Shown in pieces: positions 9,457 through 17,733 of a DNA stretch of 64,000 nucleotides. Under the pieces are notes generated by a model. It saw nothing but the letters and a program-made list of their open reading frames with translations, had not been told where the DNA came from and did not search any database. Every line of letters begins with the position of its first letter. Within the stretch, counting starts at the first letter, position 1. The position numbers were made by a program, and so were the translations under genes. The stretch is from UBA2589 sp965223235. GTDB lineage: Bacteria; Gemmatimonadota; Gemmatimonadetes; Longimicrobiales; Gaopeijiaceae. Where the stretch lies: the NCBI GenBank assembly GCA_965223235.1, contig CBDCVV010000007.1, forward strand, positions 248,001-312,000, in the 5' to 3' direction.

Positions 9457-9528
9457 ACCACTACACCGGGGTGCGCCGCCTCGGCTCTACGCCGCTCGGT
9501 ACCGATCCTCTAGCGAAGGCCGTCTCGT

Positions 9529-10191
9529 CTATTCGGTGACGCGGCTCGAACACACCGGGTAGGTGATGGTGGCCTCGTTCTCGAACCAGACACCGCATGG
9601 CTCGCCGGCGTGGAGCATGCCCTTGAGGTCGAGCGTGCCGTCGTCTTGGTACCGTTCGTAAAGCCCTTCCACGACTCCGTGGCGGTACGTGACGACCTCG
9701 ATCAGCCGACCCTCCAAGTACCACCGGCGAGGACCATCGAACTCGCCGTCCTCGTACGTGCCTTCTTCGAGAAGGTCTCCGTTCTCCCAGTAGGCACGGT
9801 AGGGCCCCTGTAGAGCACCATCCTCATACGACCCTTCCTCGAAGAGTCGGCCGTTCTCGAAATACCACCGGTACGGACCCGCCTTCACTCCGTTCCGGTA
9901 GTTCTCTTTGGAGCTGAGCTTCCGGTTCTGGAAGTACGCTTCGAACGGTCCGTGGTACGCGCCGTCGCGGAGGTTGAGCCGAGCAGCGACGACAGAGGGC
10001 TGCCCGTGGAAGGTCGAGAACGCGACACCGGAGTAAGGCTGACCGGTCTCGGGAGCGAGGAAACGGTCCCCGTCCTTGACGAGGTCACCGACAGGGCGGG
10101 CTTCGGAGGAGCAGGCAGCGACACCTGCGAGCAAAGAGACGGCTAGAACGGAAGCGGCGCGCATCAGAATCGGTCGGTCAACGTTTGTCAT
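9529..10191 (-). CDS. MORN-repeat lipoprotein (YwqK-like)
   Basis: This 220-residue minus-strand gene has a lipobox (GVAAC-SSE). After it come six to seven MORN-type repeats of the form NG.....GSYEDGALQGPY and YEDGEFDGPRRWY, spaced about 22-24 residues. MORN repeats form extended beta-hairpin arrays used as scaffolds. Database names such as 'toxin-antitoxin component YwqK' are inherited labels and are not supported here. A C-terminal pair of Cys lies in GEPCGVWF and YPVCSS. The gene is convergent with the hydrolase and divergent from ispG. Confidence 0.85.
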   Translation of the reverse strand: MTNVDRPILMRAASVLAVSLLAGVAACSSEARPVGDLVKDGDRFLAPETGQPYSGVAFSTFHGQPSVVAARLNLRDGAYHGPFEAYFQNRKLSSKENYRNGVKAGPYRWYFENGRLFEEGSYEDGALQGPYRAYWENGDLLEEGTYEDGEFDGPRRWYLEGRLIEVVTYRHGVVEGLYERYQDDGTLDLKGMLHAGEPCGVWFENEATITYPVCSSRVTE

Positions 10192-10374
10192 GGAGCGGTG
10201 GTCGGGCGGAGCCCGGAGAGGGGGCGGAAATCTGGGGCAAGATACGGACCAGGCAAGGTGTAAACAAATGTTTTCTAGCCATTCCGAATCGTCGAGTCAC
10301 TGTTGGATGGGCTTGCCGAGACCGGTAGATTTCTTGCCGTCATTCGGGCTCCTCCGGCCCGACCATGCCCTTTG

Positions 10375-11616
10375 ATGAGTATCGGCCACTTGACCGGAAA
10401 AGTTCAGCGCGTTTTGCGACGCAACTCTGTGCCGGTGGACGTCGGTGGCGTGGTCGTTGGTGGGGATGCCCCGATCGTCGTCCAATCGATGACGAACACC
10501 GACACGGCCGACGTCGAAGCCACGGTCGAGCAGATTCGGACGCTTGCCGATGCCGGGAGCGAAATCGTCCGCGTCACGGTGAACCACGATGCAGCCGCCC
10601 AAGCCGTACCGGAGATCGTCGCCCGCCTGGACAAGGCCGGCTACCAAACGCCCATCGTCGGCGACTTTCACTACAACGGCCACCTCCTCCTTACCAAATA
10701 CCCGGAGGCGGGGCGTGCCCTCGCCAAGCTTCGAATCAATCCGGGGAACGTAGGCACGAAGCGTCGGGACGAGAACTTCTCTCAGATCGTCGAGGCCGCG
10801 ATCGACTTCGGGAAGCCGGTCCGGATCGGAGTGAATTGGGGATCGTTGGATCAGCGACTCCTGACCGAGCTCATGGACGAGAACGCCGAGCGCGCCGAGC
10901 CGCTCGACGCGGAGACGGTGCTCCTCGATGCGCTCGTGGAGTCGGCCCTTCGCTCTGCAGCTCTAGCTGAGGAGATCGGACTCACTCGGGACCGGATCGT
11001 ACTGTCGACCAAGGTGTCGTCCGTCCCGCAACTACTGGTTGTCTACCGCCGACTGGCAGAGCGGTGCAACTACGCGCTGCATGTAGGGCTCACGGAGGCA
11101 GGCCTGGGGGCGAAGGGGATCGTCGCCACGACCGCGGGGTTGGCTCCCCTCCTACTCGACGGAATCGGCGACACGATCCGTGTGTCGCTCACTCCGCGGC
11201 CAGGTGGAGACCGGGCCGAGGAGGTGCGCGTCGCCCAGCAGATCTTGCAGTCCCTAGGCATCCGCCACTTCGAACCACAGGTGACGTCGTGCCCCGGCTG
11301 TGGGCGTACGACGAGCAGCTTTTTCCAAGAGATGGCCGAGGACATCACGGGGTACATCCGAGAGATGATGCCCACGTGGCGCGTCCGCTATCCCGGAGTC
11401 GAAGAGATGGACGTGGCTGTGATGGGGTGTGTCGTAAACGGGCCCGGAGAGTCGAAGCACGCCAACATCGGGATCTCACTGCCGGGTACCTTCGAGGAGC
11501 CCAAGGCGCCGGTCTACGTCGACGGTGAGCATACGGTCACGCTGAAAGGGGAGGGGTTGGTCGACGAGTTCAAGGAGATCTTGAACGAGTACGTGACCCG
11601 GACATACAGCGCGTAG
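10375..11616 (+). CDS. ispG: 4-hydroxy-3-methylbut-2-enyl diphosphate synthase (IspG/GcpE)
   Basis: IspG converts methylerythritol cyclodiphosphate to HMBPP in the MEP isoprenoid pathway, using a [4Fe-4S] cluster. The N-terminal TIM-barrel part shows VQSMTNTDTADV, VRVTVNHD, RINPGNVG and IRIGVNWGS-like motifs. The C-terminal cluster domain has CPGCGRT and MGCVVNGPGE, giving the three expected Cys ligands. I place the start at ATG 10375 (413 residues), since upstream codons would add a tail without family likeness. The 183-bp gap before it is shared with the divergent MORN gene. It contains an AT-rich patch near 10255-10275 that is the likeliest promoter area. Confidence 0.96.
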   Translation: MSIGHLTGKVQRVLRRNSVPVDVGGVVVGGDAPIVVQSMTNTDTADVEATVEQIRTLADAGSEIVRVTVNHDAAAQAVPEIVARLDKAGYQTPIVGDFHYNGHLLLTKYPEAGRALAKLRINPGNVGTKRRDENFSQIVEAAIDFGKPVRIGVNWGSLDQRLLTELMDENAERAEPLDAETVLLDALVESALRSAALAEEIGLTRDRIVLSTKVSSVPQLLVVYRRLAERCNYALHVGLTEAGLGAKGIVATTAGLAPLLLDGIGDTIRVSLTPRPGGDRAEEVRVAQQILQSLGIRHFEPQVTSCPGCGRTTSSFFQEMAEDITGYIREMMPTWRVRYPGVEEMDVAVMGCVVNGPGESKHANIGISLPGTFEEPKAPVYVDGEHTVTLKGEGLVDEFKEILNEYVTRTYSA

Positions 11617-11633
11617 ACTGCCGTAGTAGTACT

Positions 11634-11795
11634 ATGACGAGCCAGAATCCCGCTGAAGTGCGGGATGTGGCGATATACAACGAAGAACTACACGTGTCGG
11701 CGGCAACGCTGCAGGCGGGGCGACGCGTCTCATGGTCGTTCGCGCCGCGGAGAACCGCGGACGGAACACAACCCGCTCGCGCGAGGACGACATGA
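11634..11795 (+). CDS. Possible small ORF (53 aa) coupled to the efflux adaptor
   Basis: An ATG at 11634 opens a 53-codon frame whose TGA overlaps the adaptor's ATG as ATGA. Overlapping stop-start junctions are used throughout this window between real genes. However, I see no ribosome binding site and the product has no recognisable domain or hydrophobic segment. It may be a leader peptide, a decayed gene end or chance. Confidence 0.2.
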   Translation: MTSQNPAEVRDVAIYNEELHVSAATLQAGRRVSWSFAPRRTADGTQPARARTT

Positions 11796-12988
11796 GCCAC
11801 TCCAGGCGCACACTCAGTCTGGTGACCCTCCTTCTGATCTTTGGCGTCGTGGGCGCAGGCGTCGGCTGGAGGCTTCTCGTCGACTCGAGGGAGGGTGAAG
11901 ACGAAGCCGCCGAGGTCGTCGATGCGGACGTGCCTGAGGGGGCGGCTCCTGCCCAGTTCTCCGCGACACTCGCTCAGCCGGTGATCGGCACGGAGGCCAT
12001 ACGCGACACACTATGGATTCGCGTGAACGCCTCAGCACTCGCCGAGGCCTACAGTCGAACCGTCGTAACCGCACAAGTCGCGGGTGTCGTACAGCGCGTT
12101 CTGGTAGATGAGAACGCCGCTGTGGGCCGCGGCCGGCCCATCGTGCACCTCGACACCGTCGAATATGCGCTCGGGGTGGCACAAGCACGTGCGGACCTAC
12201 TGAACGCTCAGACCGAGTACCGGCAACGGGTGCTCTTCGATGACGAGATCGAGGACGAAGCGGTTCGAGCGGAGCGAGAACGCATCGCCCGTTCGCAGAG
12301 CGGGCTCGACCAAGCGGAAGTGACGTTGCGCCAGGCCGAGCTTCAGCTCGCGCGTACACGAGTGCTCGCGCCATTCGGCGGCCGCATTGCCGACGTTCAG
12401 GTCGTGGCCGGGCAATACGTTACCGCAGGCACCGAACTGCTCACGGTCGTCGACCTCGACCCGATCCGGGTGGAGGTCCAGGTCCTCGAGAAGGATCTCG
12501 GGTACCTCGCGCCTGGTCGAGGAGCGCAAGTCACCTTCTCGGCTTTCCCGGGAGAACGGTTCGATGGCCAGATCGAAACGATCAACCCGGTCGTCGATCC
12601 CGAGCTTCGGACTGGCCGGGTCACGGTGCTTCTCCCCAACCCGGATGGGCGCGTGAAGCCGGGGATGTACGCAGAGGTCACGATGGACGCCGAAGCGCTC
12701 CCAGATCGAATCCTCGTCCCTCGCTCCGCCGTCCTCGATCGGGGAATTCGCCGCAATATCGTTTTCGTGTACGAAGAAGGCCCGCGCGGCGGGCTCGCGA
12801 AGTGGGTGTACGTGAACCCCGGCAGAGCAAACGAGACGCACGTCGAGTTGATGCTGGAGGGGCCGGAGCAGGGCATCGTAGAGCCCGGTCAGATTGTGCT
12901 CACCGACGGTCACCACTACTTGGCGCACGATGTGGCAGTCCGGCTGGTGGACAACGTTGCCGCCGAGGGTGGGAGGCCGAGCCGATGA
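11792..12988 (+). CDS. RND efflux periplasmic adaptor (membrane fusion protein, HlyD/AcrA type)
   Basis: The ATG at 11792 has GAGGA upstream and begins an N-terminal membrane anchor (residues about 8-28), giving 398 residues. A lipoyl-like half (VVTAQVAGVVQRVLVDENAAVG) comes first, then a helical hairpin rich in Glu/Arg/Gln (residues about 130-190). The second lipoyl half (ARTRVLAPFGGRIADVQVV) and beta-barrel segments (IRVEVQVLEKD, VKPGMYAEVTM) complete the adaptor. It should link the inner-membrane RND permeases to the TolC channel encoded next. Its stop overlaps the TolC ATG (ATGA). Confidence 0.93.
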   Translation: MSHSRRTLSLVTLLLIFGVVGAGVGWRLLVDSREGEDEAAEVVDADVPEGAAPAQFSATLAQPVIGTEAIRDTLWIRVNASALAEAYSRTVVTAQVAGVVQRVLVDENAAVGRGRPIVHLDTVEYALGVAQARADLLNAQTEYRQRVLFDDEIEDEAVRAERERIARSQSGLDQAEVTLRQAELQLARTRVLAPFGGRIADVQVVAGQYVTAGTELLTVVDLDPIRVEVQVLEKDLGYLAPGRGAQVTFSAFPGERFDGQIETINPVVDPELRTGRVTVLLPNPDGRVKPGMYAEVTMDAEALPDRILVPRSAVLDRGIRRNIVFVYEEGPRGGLAKWVYVNPGRANETHVELMLEGPEQGIVEPGQIVLTDGHHYLAHDVAVRLVDNVAAEGGRPSR

Positions 12989-14436
12989 CTGGCCCGGTAC
13001 GGCACCCCGGGGCCTTTGCGGTCCGGTCGGTCGCAGCAACCCCCTTGGCCGCGATCACCGGCCTCGCCCTGCTCGCGACCAGCCCGAATGCGGTGTGCGC
13101 GCAAGTATCAGGCACCCGGACGATCACCCTCGACGAGGCTCTGAGCATCGCGGTCGGTGGGAATCCGGAACTTCGCCGCGCGGTGAATTCGCAGGGCCTC
13201 AACGGTTCGGAGATGAGGACGGTGTGGGCGGAGCAGCTGCTGCCTCGAGCGAGCTTGACGCTCTTCGAATCGGCCTTCAGGGGGAATCTGCAACGCCAGG
13301 CCTTCGACGATTTCGGGAACCCGATCGCGAATCCCGACGCGCAGTGGAACTACTTCTCGCAAACCGCTCATCGGCTCAACCTCGCTTGGTCGTTCCAAGG
13401 GTTGTCGCTCTTCCAAGGACATCGGCGACAGCGGTTGACGAACGTGGACCGGGACCTCGCGTATGAGGAGGCGCTGAGCGGGGTCAGAATCGAGGTCCAG
13501 CGACTCTACCTCGATGCGCTCGAACAGCGCGTTCTCCGTGAGCTCGAGGAGGAGTTGATCGAAGCCAGGAGGACGGACCTGGCGATCGCGGAGCGTCTTT
13601 TTTCGCTCGCGGGCCGTACTCGGGTAGACGTTCTCAATGCCGAGTTGGCCGTCGAACGCCAGACCCTCACACACGCTCAGCAAAGTACTGCTTACGATCG
13701 GGCGGCGCTGGCGTTGCGGACCGCGCTCGGCATGGATGAAGAAGGACCGATCGATCTCGCCACGGAGGAGCTCCCCGTTTTCGACCCTGGAGCGTTCGAT
13801 CCAGATGCCCTTCTCTCGCGAGCATTCGAGGTGAGCCCGACGGTCCGGAGGTCGGTAGCCGGCGTAGAATCGGCTCGACTCGGACTATCGGAGCAGAAGA
13901 CCGGTTGGTGGCCACGCGTGGACGCGGGGTTCTCGCTGTACAAGCAGGCCTTCGGGCAGGATGCTGGAGCGCTCTTCGACCCATCGGTCAGCGGCGATCT
14001 GGAAAGCCAGTTCTTCGTGCAGTTCTCTTTCCCCGTCCTCGGCGGCCTCTCTCAACAGACCACCGACCAGGCGCGGGCGAACGTCGACCTCCGCAACCGC
14101 CTCGAAGAAGACCGTGAGGCCCGGCTCCGACTCGAGGAAACGGTGCGAGGCGCACTCTTGGACCTCGAGAATCAGTGGCAAGCTTTCCAGATCTCGGAGC
14201 GGTCCCAGGTCATCGCCGAAGAGGCGCTCAGACTCGCCCGAGAGGAGTACCGTCTCGGCGTGAGAACCTTTGAAGACTTGCGTTCGACCTTCCAGCAGGA
14301 AGCCGATACCCGCAGAGCTCTCATCCAAGCTCGACACGCCTTCGTAGACGCACTGCTCGCCTTGGAAGAGGCCGTTGGCGGACCGCTGCGCGATGGAATT
14401 CCAACGGGTTCGGATTCCTCACCGGAAGGGAGCTGA
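12985..14436 (+). CDS. TolC-family outer-membrane efflux protein
   Basis: The start at 12985 overlaps the adaptor stop and has GGGAGG upstream. The signal peptide ends near AVCAQ, and the total is 483 residues. The mature protein shows the two-fold OEP repeat: an ITLDEALSIAVGGNPELR helix opens the first half and long coiled helices with DVLNAE and SAARLGLSEQ-like segments follow. The second half ends with the VRTFEDLRSTFQQE helix. These trimeric channels span outer membrane and periplasm and complete tripartite pumps with RND permeases. Three nt separate it from the first permease gene. Confidence 0.92.
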   Translation: MTGPVRHPGAFAVRSVAATPLAAITGLALLATSPNAVCAQVSGTRTITLDEALSIAVGGNPELRRAVNSQGLNGSEMRTVWAEQLLPRASLTLFESAFRGNLQRQAFDDFGNPIANPDAQWNYFSQTAHRLNLAWSFQGLSLFQGHRRQRLTNVDRDLAYEEALSGVRIEVQRLYLDALEQRVLRELEEELIEARRTDLAIAERLFSLAGRTRVDVLNAELAVERQTLTHAQQSTAYDRAALALRTALGMDEEGPIDLATEELPVFDPGAFDPDALLSRAFEVSPTVRRSVAGVESARLGLSEQKTGWWPRVDAGFSLYKQAFGQDAGALFDPSVSGDLESQFFVQFSFPVLGGLSQQTTDQARANVDLRNRLEEDREARLRLEETVRGALLDLENQWQAFQISERSQVIAEEALRLAREEYRLGVRTFEDLRSTFQQEADTRRALIQARHAFVDALLALEEAVGGPLRDGIPTGSDSSPEGS

Positions 14437-14439
14437 CGC

Positions 14440-17400
14440 GTGTCGATCCCATCGACCTCGACTGCCCGCCCAGTCGCGGTGTGGATGCTCTTTTTCGGGA
14501 TCGTACTCCTCGGGGTAATCTCGTACTGGCGCCTCCCGATCGATCTCTTGCCGGACGTCTCCTATCCGCGCTTGGTGATCTACACGGTGTACGAAGAGGT
14601 GGCGCCTGCTGAGGTAGAGCGACGGATCACGGAGCGGGTCGAGGGCGCAGCCGCGTCCGTGCCTGGGGTCGAGCAAGTCACGTCGACCTCCCGCTACGGG
14701 GTCAGCCTCGTCACCCTCCGCTTCGCGTGGGGCACCGACATGGACTTCGCGATGCTCAACGTGCGCGAGCGGATGGACAACATCCGGGAAACGCTACCGG
14801 AGACCGCGTCCCGACCCACGATATTGCGCGTCGACCCGGAGTCGGAGCCTGTCATGACGCTCTCGGTTACCGGGGGCGACGACCTGTGGGAGACGAAAGA
14901 ACTCTCGGAAACAGTTTTCCGCCGGCGCCTCGAGCAGCTCGACGGCGTGGCGCAGGCATCGGTCTCGGGGGGACTCGACCGAGAGATCAGCGTGCAGGTC
15001 GATCCGGGGCTCTTGGATTCGTACGGGATCACGATCGCACAGATCTCGGCGGCGCTCGACGACGCCAATGTCAGTGCGCCGGGCGGTACGATTCTGCAGG
15101 GACGCTTCCGGTACCCACTCCGGACACTGGGTGAGTTCCAGACAGTCGAGGAGATTCAGGACGTCGTCATCGCTCGCCAACCGCTGGAGGGAGGGACGCG
15201 GGTCGTCCGACTCCGAGACATCGGTCAGGTCGTAGACGGTTTCGCGGAACGAGAGGCTATCGCCCGATACGCGGGCGCCGAGTCGGTCGGCCTTCTGGTG
15301 TTCAAGGAGGCCGGGGCGAACACGGTGCGGATTGCGGAGGCCGTCCGTGAGGTGATCGGCCAGCTCAGGGACGAGTACCCCGCCATCCAGATCGACATTG
15401 CGGACGACCAGGCCGGCTTCATCGCCGACTCGATCTCCAACGTCGTCCAGGCGCTCGTCTTCGGGGGGGCGCTCGCCTTTCTCGTCCTCTTCCTCTTTCT
15501 GCGAGACAGCCGGTACCCGTTCGCCATCGCCATGGCCATCCCGATTTCCGTGGTCGGCACCTTCGCGCTCATGGAGGCCGCGGGCGTGTCGCTGAACATC
15601 ATGAGCTTGGGCGGGCTCGCGCTCGGCGTCGGAATGCTCGTCGACAACTCGATTGTGGTCCTCGAGAACATCTTCCGGCACCGCTCCGAGTTGGGGAAGG
15701 GCGCTCTCGCGGCAGCGGCCGATGGGGCGGAAGAGGTGCAAGCCGCGATTACGGCCTCGACACTGACCACGATTTCTGTCTTCGGCCCCATCATCTATGT
15801 GGAGGGGGTTGCCGGAGAGCTCTTCAAGGATCTCTCCCTCGCGGTCGCTTTCTCGCTTCTCGCCTCGCTCCTGGTGGCGCTGACGCTCCTTCCCAGCCTC
15901 GCCGCCCGATTCGGGGGTGAGCAAGTAGAGGTAGCTCCGCCGGTCGTGGTGCCATGGCCGTCGCGGCCGAAAGGGGCGCTTCGCACCATGTGGTGGGCCG
16001 TCCGGGTAGCCCTGATCGCTCCATTCCGAGCCCTCCGATGGATCGTCCGCCTGGGACGAGAGTTGGTCGTCTTCTGGTTCCAATCGGTCGGAGGGACGCT
16101 CGCCCGTCTCGCGAGACCAGGATTGCGCCGCTTCGACACTGCCTTCGACCGATTCGCCGATCGGTACCACGCCGTTCTCGAATGGGCACTCGACCGTCCG
16201 GGTGCGATCCTGGTGAGTTCCGCCGTGGCTCTGGTGTTGACCGGGGTCCTCGGCTCCACGCTGCCACGGGACCTCCTACCTGACGTCGATCAGGGCGCGT
16301 TCGGGATCGAGCTCGAACTCCCCGAAGGGACGTCTCTGAATGCCACCGATGCCGCAGCTCAGATCGTGGAGGGAGCTGCGCTCGAAGATGGAGACGTCGA
16401 GACGGTGTTCAGCAGTGTGGGACGGGACGTGCGAGCCTACGCTGAAGGGGAAGAGGCGAGCGGCCTGCACACCGCATCGTTCGTCGTGCGAGTCCGACCG
16501 GGGGTCGAGACGGATGTCGTTGCGGGGCGCGTGCGAGGGCTGGCCGACCAGTTTGCCTCGGGCGCGCTCTCGGTCGAGACGGGGCAAGCGACTGCCCTCG
16601 GTACGATGCTTGGTGGGTCGGAGGCGGACGTCGCGGTTCGGGTTCGAGGCGACGACCTCGACCAGGTCTATCAGATGGCCGAGGTGATCGCGGCCCGCAT
16701 GTCGACCTTACCGGAGATGGGGAACGTCCGGATTGGGACCGAGCGCGGGCAACCGCAGATCCAGGTGGAGATCGACCGCGCGGCATGTGCCGCCTACGGG
16801 GTCGACCCGCGGCTGGTAGCGCAGACCGTCGATCGGGCGATGCGAGGCGATATCGCGACCGAGTTTGTCGACTTCGATCGAAAGATCGACATCGTCGTCC
16901 GCTACCCGGAGGATCTGCGGTATTCGCGCGAGACATTGCAGGCGATCCGCGTCGATGGGGTGCCGATTCAGGAGCTAGTGACGATCCGTGACGCCGTAGG
17001 ACCGTCGGAGGTTCGTCGTGAGGATCAAGCGCGGATGATCCCCGTCTATGCCGATGTCGTATCGGGAGGACTCGACCGAGGGATCGAGGCCGTGGAAGCC
17101 TCGCTCGCTACGCTGCAACAGAGTGCCGATGTGCGGTGGGAGGTCGGTGGGGAAAACGAGGAAATGCGGCGCTCCTTCCGTGACCTGGCCTTCGCCTTCG
17201 CGCTTGCGTTGGTCCTCGTCTACATGATTCTCGCGGCTCAATTCGAGTCGTTCGTGCACCCCTTCACGATCTTGATGTCGGTACCGTTGGCTCTCGTGGG
17301 GGCGGTGTTCGCGCTCCTCGTGATGGGGCAGGGACTCAATACGATGAGCCTGATCGGGATCGTCATCTTGGTCGGTATCGTCGTGAACGATGCGATCGTG

Positions 17401-17733
17401 AAGGTCGACTTCATCAACCAGGCCCGGAGTCGCGGCCTCGACCTACGGGCGGCGATCTTGGAGGCCGGCCGGGTGAGGCTGCGGCCGATCGTCATGACGA
17501 CGGTCACCACCGTGCTCGGCCTCCTCCCCATGGCGCTCGGCATCGGAAGAGGGTCGGATTTACGTGCTCCCCTCGCGATCGCCGTAATCGGCGGCCTCCT
17601 CGTCGCGACAGCTCTGACACTGATCGTGGTGCCGGTGGTGTACCAGACGGTCGAGGGGGTCAGGAGGGCACTGACAAGAGGTCCCGGAGGCGCACCGTCA
17701 CAGTCACAGCCCCAGCCTGAGGGCGCGGGGTGA
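14440..17733 (+). CDS. RND efflux permease 1 (AcrB/MexF superfamily)
   Basis: The protein has 1097 residues with the canonical 12-TM RND organisation. TM1 is near the N-terminus (RPVAVWMLFFGIVLLGVISY) with a large periplasmic loop after it. TM2-6 include GVGMLVDNSIVVLENI in TM4, and a second periplasmic loop and TM8-12 follow, with MSLIGIVILVGIVVNDAI. It is longer than the usual 1030-1050 residues. The extra length is mainly a cytoplasmic, Arg/Trp-rich linker between TM6 and TM7 (nt about 15915-16140). TM4 carries DN rather than the DD of AcrB, a form common in other RND subfamilies. It probably exports drugs, lipids or metals by proton antiport. The start is GTG 14440, and its stop overlaps permease 2 by 4 nt. 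Confidence 0.93.
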   Translation: MSIPSTSTARPVAVWMLFFGIVLLGVISYWRLPIDLLPDVSYPRLVIYTVYEEVAPAEVERRITERVEGAAASVPGVEQVTSTSRYGVSLVTLRFAWGTDMDFAMLNVRERMDNIRETLPETASRPTILRVDPESEPVMTLSVTGGDDLWETKELSETVFRRRLEQLDGVAQASVSGGLDREISVQVDPGLLDSYGITIAQISAALDDANVSAPGGTILQGRFRYPLRTLGEFQTVEEIQDVVIARQPLEGGTRVVRLRDIGQVVDGFAEREAIARYAGAESVGLLVFKEAGANTVRIAEAVREVIGQLRDEYPAIQIDIADDQAGFIADSISNVVQALVFGGALAFLVLFLFLRDSRYPFAIAMAIPISVVGTFALMEAAGVSLNIMSLGGLALGVGMLVDNSIVVLENIFRHRSELGKGALAAAADGAEEVQAAITASTLTTISVFGPIIYVEGVAGELFKDLSLAVAFSLLASLLVALTLLPSLAARFGGEQVEVAPPVVVPWPSRPKGALRTMWWAVRVALIAPFRALRWIVRLGRELVVFWFQSVGGTLARLARPGLRRFDTAFDRFADRYHAVLEWALDRPGAILVSSAVALVLTGVLGSTLPRDLLPDVDQGAFGIELELPEGTSLNATDAAAQIVEGAALEDGDVETVFSSVGRDVRAYAEGEEASGLHTASFVVRVRPGVETDVVAGRVRGLADQFASGALSVETGQATALGTMLGGSEADVAVRVRGDDLDQVYQMAEVIAARMSTLPEMGNVRIGTERGQPQIQVEIDRAACAAYGVDPRLVAQTVDRAMRGDIATEFVDFDRKIDIVVRYPEDLRYSRETLQAIRVDGVPIQELVTIRDAVGPSEVRREDQARMIPVYADVVSGGLDRGIEAVEASLATLQQSADVRWEVGGENEEMRRSFRDLAFAFALALVLVYMILAAQFESFVHPFTILMSVPLALVGAVFALLVMGQGLNTMSLIGIVILVGIVVNDAIVKVDFINQARSRGLDLRAAILEAGRVRLRPIVMTTVTTVLGLLPMALGIGRGSDLRAPLAIAVIGGLLVATALTLIVVPVVYQTVEGVRRALTRGPGGAPSQSQPQPEGAG

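Noticed and set aside
9529..10191. Toxin-antitoxin interpretation of the MORN protein
   Set aside because: The YwqK 'antitoxin' label is inherited annotation. There is a lipobox and MORN repeats but no partner toxin gene.
14794..16170. 458-codon open frame opposite RND permease 1
   Set aside because: Arg/Glu/Asp/His-rich shadow of a membrane protein gene; no family likeness.
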